From assembly GCA_032251455.1 (NCBI GenBank), contig JAVVEG010000001.1, positions 124,001-188,000 on the forward strand: 64,000 bases of DNA, read 5' to 3'. A model generated the notes under the pieces. The model searched no databases. It saw only the letters and a program-made list of their open reading frames with translations, and had not been told where the DNA came from. Source of the stretch: JAVVEG01 sp032251455 (GTDB lineage: Bacteria; Pseudomonadota; Gammaproteobacteria; Pseudomonadales; Pseudohongiellaceae). Below, in pieces: positions 59,616-64,000 of the stretch. Made by a program: the position numbers and the translations under genes. Position 1 is the first letter of the stretch; each line of letters begins with the position of its first letter.

Positions 59616-59960
59616 GCTGCGGCGGTCAGCAAGCTGGATGAGTTCTGCCGTTGCGCCCTGACTTTTCCTTTGCAGAGTGGCAAAGGGGTCGCGCAGGCAT
59701 TCATGCAACTCTACGAAGGAATCATGCATCAGGGTGGACAGTTTGATGCAGCGAGCCTCGGGGGTCTTGGCTCGCCTCAGCTCCATGTTGATGCGAAATT
59801 GCAGCCCCTGCAGTCTGCGGCGCCTGAACTCTGGAGATTGATCGAAAATCTCGTTGGTCAGCTCGGTACGTAGTTTTTCAAGTGCTTCGGGGTCTGCTTG
59901 GTGCATCGATACCAGCGTATCAAAATCAGGCAGCTTCCTGGTCCGTGCCTTCTTGCTCAT
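59604..59960 (-). CDS. DUF3135 domain protein
   Basis: A 118-residue soluble protein of the gammaproteobacterial DUF3135 family: LPDFDTLVSMHQADPEALEKLR, then SPEFRRRRLQGLQFRIN and the C-terminal LHECLRDP. Mostly helical, with a charged N terminus. No known function. It lies downstream of the psp genes on the same strand, separated by 57 bp. Confidence 0.85.
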   Translation of the reverse strand: MSKKARTRKLPDFDTLVSMHQADPEALEKLRTELTNEIFDQSPEFRRRRLQGLQFRINMELRRAKTPEARCIKLSTLMHDSFVELHECLRDPFATLQRKSQGATAELIQLADRRSKIS

Positions 59961-60017
59961 CTCGGGATCTCCTTTGATGTCACGCGCTTTCCGCGTTGTA
60001 TCAAGGTTTACCCGATT

Positions 60018-60638
60018 CTATATCCTGTTGATTTCACAATGCAATCTGAATTGCTTGGAAGTCATGAACGCTTCCACCGCACGCAGGCGGTTTTCCGCCT
60101 GCTGCAGGGTGCTTGCACATTCCTGCAGCGAGGCATGGTTTTGGGCTGCTTTCTCGGCCTGCATCTGTTCTTGCTGCTTGTAGGTATAGCCCTTTGGCCG
60201 TTCGGCTATCACCATCCAGCCGATAATATAGGCCCAGAAGGTGAATGGTCCGAACAGGAAGAAGGACAGCAGGGTCAGCAAACGCACAATACCTGGGCTG
60301 ATGTCCAGATAGTCGGCGATGCCACTGCAGACGCCGGCAATTTTCTTGTTATGCGGGTTCCGGTAGAGGGGCCGTTTGTAATCCAGTTGCCTGAAGTGAT
60401 CCAGGGTTTGGCTTTCGTAGAGCAGGTTTTTCAGTTTGCCCTTGCCATCATCTTCTTTCAGTATCCAGTACATGATGAAGTAGACGGCTATCAGGGTAGG
60501 CCAGATAAGGCAGGAGACGCAGTAGATTACCCGGATGACTGTTGGGGCCACGTCCAGATAGCGGGCAAAGCCGGCACACACACCCAGACAGCAGCGCTGC
60601 TCCAGATCCAGGCGCAGGACGTTCTCATGCTTGCTCAT
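60018..60638 (-). CDS. pspC: PspC protein with two PspC domains
   Basis: Inner-membrane partner of the phage-shock response, 206 residues. There are two PspC domains in tandem, LDLEQRCCLGVCAGFARYLDVAPTVIRVI and NPHNKKIAGVCSGIADYLDISPGIVRLL, each followed by a hydrophobic helix. E. coli PspC has only one and is about 119 residues. A coiled-coil tail of about 60 residues follows (QQEQMQAEKAAQNHASLQEC). I start at the ATG at 60638 (GGAGAGA upstream), overlapping pspB by 14 bp. Confidence 0.9.
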   Translation of the reverse strand: MSKHENVLRLDLEQRCCLGVCAGFARYLDVAPTVIRVIYCVSCLIWPTLIAVYFIMYWILKEDDGKGKLKNLLYESQTLDHFRQLDYKRPLYRNPHNKKIAGVCSGIADYLDISPGIVRLLTLLSFFLFGPFTFWAYIIGWMVIAERPKGYTYKQQEQMQAEKAAQNHASLQECASTLQQAENRLRAVEAFMTSKQFRLHCEINRI

Positions 60639-60861
60639 GCTTGTCTCTCCAACCAGGGATTTCAGCATCGAGAATCGATTCCAGTGTATTGATACGTTCG
60701 TTCATGGACTGTGCCATCCCGGACAGCTCCTGCAGGCTATATTCATTGGAAGCACTTGAGCGGGGTTTTCTGTCCTTGCGTTGATAGAGAACAAATATCC
60801 ACAGCGTGACAAAGGCACCGACCAGGGAAATAAGCGCAATCACAAATTCGAACGCATCCAT
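60625..60861 (-). CDS. pspB: PspB protein
   Basis: A 78-residue inner-membrane protein: one N-terminal helix (FVIALISLVGAFVTLWIFVLY), then a charged RKDRK segment and a cytosolic leucine-zipper-like helix (LSGMAQSMNERINTLESIL). Works with PspC as the sensor that frees PspA's grip on PspF under membrane stress. Between pspA and pspC in the same operon. Confidence 0.9.
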   Translation of the reverse strand: MDAFEFVIALISLVGAFVTLWIFVLYQRKDRKPRSSASNEYSLQELSGMAQSMNERINTLESILDAEIPGWRDKHEQA

Positions 60862-60873
60862 TACGGGAATCCT

Positions 60874-61530
60874 TTATTTATTGAGTTTCTTTTTGATGTC
60901 CTGCAGTTCCTGATCAATTTTTTCCTGGCGTGCCAGTTCATCGAATTCACTCTGCAGACCTTGCTGTTCCACGTGCAGGCTGTCTACCTGGCCTTCCATC
61001 AGGTCGATCTTCTTCTCGTAATACTCAAATTTGTTCATGGCATTGTCAATGCTGTAATTGTGCAACTGACGGTTCACATTGACCCGGGACTGGGTGGCAT
61101 TGGCGCGCATCAGGATAGTCTTTTGCCGAGCCCTGGCGTCGTTGAGCTTGGCCTGCAGTTGCTCGATTTCCACGCTGAGTTTATCCAGAGTGCCATCCAG
61201 CTTGTCCATTTCTGCTGTCAACAGTTCGGCTGTATTGGAAATAGCCGCCTTTTCGATCAGTGCAGCCTTGGCCAGATCCTCTCTGTCCTTGCTCATTGCC
61301 AGTTCGGCTTTCTGCTGCCAATCATCGGCCTGTTTATGCAACTGGTCTACCCGACGTTGCAGGGTTTTCTTTTCGGCGATTACCTTGGCTGTGCCGCTGC
61401 GCACTTCAACCAGGGTTTCTTCCATTTCCTGAATCATCATGCGGATCATCTTCTCCGGGTTCTCCGCCTTGTCGAGCAAGGAGGCGATATTGGAATTGAT
61501 GATGTCTGTCAGCCGCGAAAATATGCTCAT
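60874..61530 (-). CDS. pspA: Phage-shock protein A
   Basis: A 218-residue ESCRT-III-like coiled-coil protein that binds stressed membranes and holds PspF inactive. The sequence starts MSIFSRLTDIINSNIASLLD, the standard N-terminal amphipathic helix, and continues with DKAENPEKMIRMMIQEMEETLVEVRS, a PspA hallmark. First gene of the operon pspA-pspB-pspC under a sigma-54 promoter. Confidence 0.97.
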   Translation of the reverse strand: MSIFSRLTDIINSNIASLLDKAENPEKMIRMMIQEMEETLVEVRSGTAKVIAEKKTLQRRVDQLHKQADDWQQKAELAMSKDREDLAKAALIEKAAISNTAELLTAEMDKLDGTLDKLSVEIEQLQAKLNDARARQKTILMRANATQSRVNVNRQLHNYSIDNAMNKFEYYEKKIDLMEGQVDSLHVEQQGLQSEFDELARQEKIDQELQDIKKKLNK

Positions 61531-61607
61531 GCCTGTACCCTCTGTTAGTGGAACTCGCCAATAAGAACGATGGCGAGCTTGCTGTCATGTGTTACACAGT
61601 GTGGTGG

Positions 61608-61624
61608 AGCAGTTATCGTGCCAG
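61608..61624 (-). promoter_or_regulatory. Sigma-54 promoter of pspABC
   Basis: Minus strand: CTGGCACGATAACTGCT. It has the -24 GG and -12 GC at exact spacing (TGGCAC-N5-CTGC) with one deviation from the TTGC consensus. It lies about 80 bp before the pspA start and needs PspF, whose gene is divergent. Confidence 0.9.
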
Positions 61625-61723
61625 TTCTACAGAGAAATTTATCTAATTGAAAAATAAGAAATAATATAATTTTTTAGAGATATGACTTCAAAAAATTTGG
61701 TGAAATTTCCCAATAAATGGTAT

Positions 61724-61735
61724 TTTTCGCGAAAA
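61724..61735. promoter_or_regulatory. Palindrome in the pspA-pspF intergenic region
   Basis: TTTTCGCGAAAA, a perfect 12-bp palindrome about 100 bp upstream of the sigma-54 box and about 20 bp before the pspF ATG. Candidate PspF upstream activating site with autoregulation of pspF, or part of an A/T-rich bent region for IHF. Confidence 0.45.
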
Positions 61736-61754
61736 TTTAAAAAGGTGAGCGAGC

Positions 61755-62801
61755 ATGGCAAGTGATAATGATGCCCCCCGCATGATTGGTGAATCCGCCA
61801 GTTTTCTTGAGATGCAAGAGCACGTGTCGCATGTGGCCCCCCTGAACAAGCCGGTCTTGATTGTGGGTGAGCGTGGAACAGGCAAGGAGCTGATAGCTGC
61901 CCGTCTACATTTCCTGTCACCACGTTGGCAGAATACTTTTCTCAAACTCAATTGTGCTGCCGTCAGTGAAACCCTCTTGGAAGCCCAGCTCTTTGGCCAT
62001 GAGGCAGGAGCCTTCACCGGGGCTTCGGTACAACGCAAGGGTTATTTCGAGAGAGCGCACAAGGGCACGCTGTTTCTGGATGAGCTGGCCAATACAGCCA
62101 TGCCCGTGCAGGAAAAGATATTGCGGATAATCGAATACGGTGAGTTTGAGCGTCTGGGTGGTAATCAGACCATCAAGGTGGATGTGCGTCTGGTTGCCGC
62201 GACCAATGAGGATCTGCCGACATTGGCCCGGGCAGGAAAGTTCCGGGATGACCTGCTGGATCGTCTTGCCTTTGATGTCATCACGCTGCCGCCCCTGCGG
62301 CACAGGGCCGAGGATATTCTGGTGCTGGCCGAGCATTTTGCGATGGGCATGGTGAAGGAGCTGGGGAGAGAGTATTTTTCCGGTTTTTCGCAGCAGGTAG
62401 CGCAACAATTGCTGGATTACCCCTGGCCGGGCAATGTGCGTGAGCTGAAGAACCTTATCGAGAGAGCGGTTTATCAAAGCGCAGACGAACACATAGACGC
62501 GCTGGTCTTCGATCCCTTCGACTCGCCCTACAGACCAGCTTCTGCAGCCTCGGCAGGCAGTGATTCCGTGCCGGTTGAAGCAGCATCTGGCAACAGTGTC
62601 GTGTCAAAAGCAACCCCCGGTCGGCCGTCATTACCTGCGGCAGGGATGGACTTCTCGCAACAGGTGCAGGACTACGAGATATCCCTGTTGCGCCAGGCAC
62701 TTGAGCACTGTCAGTTCAACCAGCGCAAGACAGCCGAGCATCTGCAGTTGAGCTACCATCAGCTGCGCGGCTATTTGCGCAAATACGATTTGCTGGGTTG
62801 A
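61755..62801 (+). CDS. pspF: Psp operon transcriptional activator
   Basis: Sigma-54-dependent AAA+ activator, 348 residues, without a receiver domain. Walker A is GERGTGKE, the sigma-54 contact loop is GAFTGA (in HEAGAFTGAS), Walker B is TLFLDEL, and the C-terminal Fis-type helix-turn-helix is FNQRKTAEHLQLSYHQLRGYLRKY. Longer than E. coli PspF (about 325) because of a low-complexity linker at about 265-300. Divergent from pspA. Confidence 0.94.
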   Translation: MASDNDAPRMIGESASFLEMQEHVSHVAPLNKPVLIVGERGTGKELIAARLHFLSPRWQNTFLKLNCAAVSETLLEAQLFGHEAGAFTGASVQRKGYFERAHKGTLFLDELANTAMPVQEKILRIIEYGEFERLGGNQTIKVDVRLVAATNEDLPTLARAGKFRDDLLDRLAFDVITLPPLRHRAEDILVLAEHFAMGMVKELGREYFSGFSQQVAQQLLDYPWPGNVRELKNLIERAVYQSADEHIDALVFDPFDSPYRPASAASAGSDSVPVEAASGNSVVSKATPGRPSLPAAGMDFSQQVQDYEISLLRQALEHCQFNQRKTAEHLQLSYHQLRGYLRKYDLLG

Positions 62802-62815
62802 ATGGCCCCGTCTTC

Positions 62816-64000
62816 TTACATGGAGTAGCCTTTTTCGTCATGGTCGGTGATGTCGAGGCCGGTCTGCTCTTCTTCTTCACTGACACGGATACCTTGGGTC
62901 ATCACACCTACCAGTTTCAACAGGATAAGCGTTAATACAGCGGTATAGGTGGCAGTGGCCAGAATGCCAGTCAGTTGCACCAGTAACTGGGAGCCCATGT
63001 CCATGCCTTCGGCATAACCGTTGCCGCTGAATACACCCAGCTCACGGGAGACAAAGACTGCTGCGAGCAGGGTGCCGAGTATGCCGCCAACACCGTGGAC
63101 GGGGAAAACATCAAGGGAATCGTCGATTCTGATATGGTGCTTCAGGTAATAAGTAGCGGTGAAACACAAGCCTCCCCCCATGATACCGATGAGCATGCCA
63201 CCAGCCGGGCCGACTGAACCGGAAGCGGGTGTTATCGTTGCCAGGCCGGCCACCATGCCGGTGACTGCACCCAGACCACTGGGTTTGCCGTGGCGAATCC
63301 ATTCAATGCTCATCCAGGTCAGTGCGCCGGCAGAGGCTGACATATGGGTTGCCATCAGCGCCATGCCGGCATTGCCGTTGGCAGCAAGGGCGCTGCCGGC
63401 ATTGAAGCCGTACCAGCCAACCCAGAGCATGCCGGCGCCGGTAATGGTCATGGTCAGATTGTGCGGCATCATCGGGGTCACCAGAAAACCCTTGCGCTGA
63501 CCGAGCAGAAGGGCGGTGATCACCGCCGCCACGCCAGCGGTGACATGGACCACGGTGCCTCCGGCAAAATCAATCAACCCCATCTGGAACAGCCAGCCAT
63601 TTTCGGACCAAACCCAGTGGGTCACCGGGAAATAGACCAGGGTAGACCAGAGCGCGGTGAACAATAACATGGAGGAAAACTTGATGCGCTCGGCAAAGGC
63701 CCCAACGATCAGGGCGGGGGTTATGATGGCAAAGGTCATCTGGAAGGCAGCGAAAACGGTTTCTGGAATATCACCCCACAAGGACTCCAGCGTGACACCA
63801 TTCAGGAATGCCTTGTCCAGCCCTCCCCAGAAGCCGTTTTCGGCTGGCCCAAAGGCGATACTGTAGCCAAAAAGCAGCCATAGCAATGACACCACGACGG
63901 TTATCGAGAAGCATTGCATGAGAATGGACAGCACGTTTTTGCTGCGCACCAGTCCGGCATAAAACAGGGAAAGACCCGGGATGGTCATGAACAGCACCAG
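62816..64000 (-). CDS. amtB: Ammonium transporter AmtB, 5' end missing
   Basis: Membrane channel for ammonium uptake. Visible stretches are the family signatures: IPGLSLFYAGLVRSKN, GGTVVHVTAGVAAV with the first pore histidine, MLWVGWYGFNAGSALAAN and HGVGGILGT with the second pore histidine. The C-terminal cytosolic tail is short and ends TDHDEKGYSM. The frame is open to the right edge; N-terminal residues including the signal are outside. The gene converges on pspF with a 14-bp gap. A glnK gene, if present, would lie further right. Confidence 0.95.
   Translation of the reverse strand: MVLFMTIPGLSLFYAGLVRSKNVLSILMQCFSITVVVSLLWLLFGYSIAFGPAENGFWGGLDKAFLNGVTLESLWGDIPETVFAAFQMTFAIITPALIVGAFAERIKFSSMLLFTALWSTLVYFPVTHWVWSENGWLFQMGLIDFAGGTVVHVTAGVAAVITALLLGQRKGFLVTPMMPHNLTMTITGAGMLWVGWYGFNAGSALAANGNAGMALMATHMSASAGALTWMSIEWIRHGKPSGLGAVTGMVAGLATITPASGSVGPAGGMLIGIMGGGLCFTATYYLKHHIRIDDSLDVFPVHGVGGILGTLLAAVFVSRELGVFSGNGYAEGMDMGSQLLVQLTGILATATYTAVLTLILLKLVGVMTQGIRVSEEEEQTGLDITDHDEKGYSM

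Overview
The window looks like chromosomal DNA of a gammaproteobacterium, probably a free-living and possibly marine heterotroph. That reading rests on a guaB-guaA pair, a single-chain purL, a sigma-54-controlled psp locus with divergent pspF, a DUF3135 gene, a full pqqABCDE cluster, a TonB-dependent receptor and Tat-exported enzymes. No rRNA or tRNA gene, CRISPR array, intact insertion sequence or prophage was recognised. Species cannot be named from the sequence.

Layout. 1-4.5 kb: the end of an FTR1-like permease gene, a small predicted outer-membrane protein, then guaB-guaA. 4.6-22.1 kb: a defence and toxin-antitoxin island. It holds AbiE (abiEi-abiEii), a Cas2-like small protein, an orphan half-size HsdS, a type I restriction system (hsdM-hsdS-hsdR), a YgjP-like metallopeptidase, a primase-helicase fusion of the TOTE-like type, HigBA, HipBA, a frameshifted HTH protein, an Xre-RES pair and a decayed DEDDh exonuclease. 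All four toxin-antitoxin promoters carry operator-like inverted repeats that can be read directly. 22.2-24.4 kb: a fasciclin protein, an exported esterase and a gene graveyard. In the graveyard the 3' end of a threonine-aldolase-like gene abuts an AlbA_2-type fragment, which is split by a 264-bp MITE flanked by CTAA duplications. One end of the same element recurs at 53.2 kb, next to tadA.

24.4-38.5 kb: a DUF4143 ATPase, a Tat-exported HD-domain protein, an MFS exporter, a NarL-type two-component system with a proline iminopeptidase, then pqqA, a probable attenuator and pqqBCDE. A second DUF4143 ATPase follows, and then a secreted fusion of thioredoxin-like, cytochrome c-like and copper monooxygenase domains. 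38.5-53 kb: a large AsmA protein, a eukaryote-like (type 2) ileS, an AhpD-like protein, pdxH, a minus-strand cluster (Tat-exported haloalkane dehalogenase, transglutaminase-like protein, N-formylglutamate amidohydrolase), a TonB receptor with a strong terminator, and a TPR protein.

53.2-64 kb: housekeeping genes tadA, purL, a NIF3/YqfO-type small protein, a Nudix hydrolase, a 1-Cys peroxiredoxin, DUF3135, pspABC with its sigma-54 promoter, divergent pspF, and amtB running off the right edge. The accessory material is concentrated in 4.6-25.6 kb; most of the rest is ordinary chromosome.
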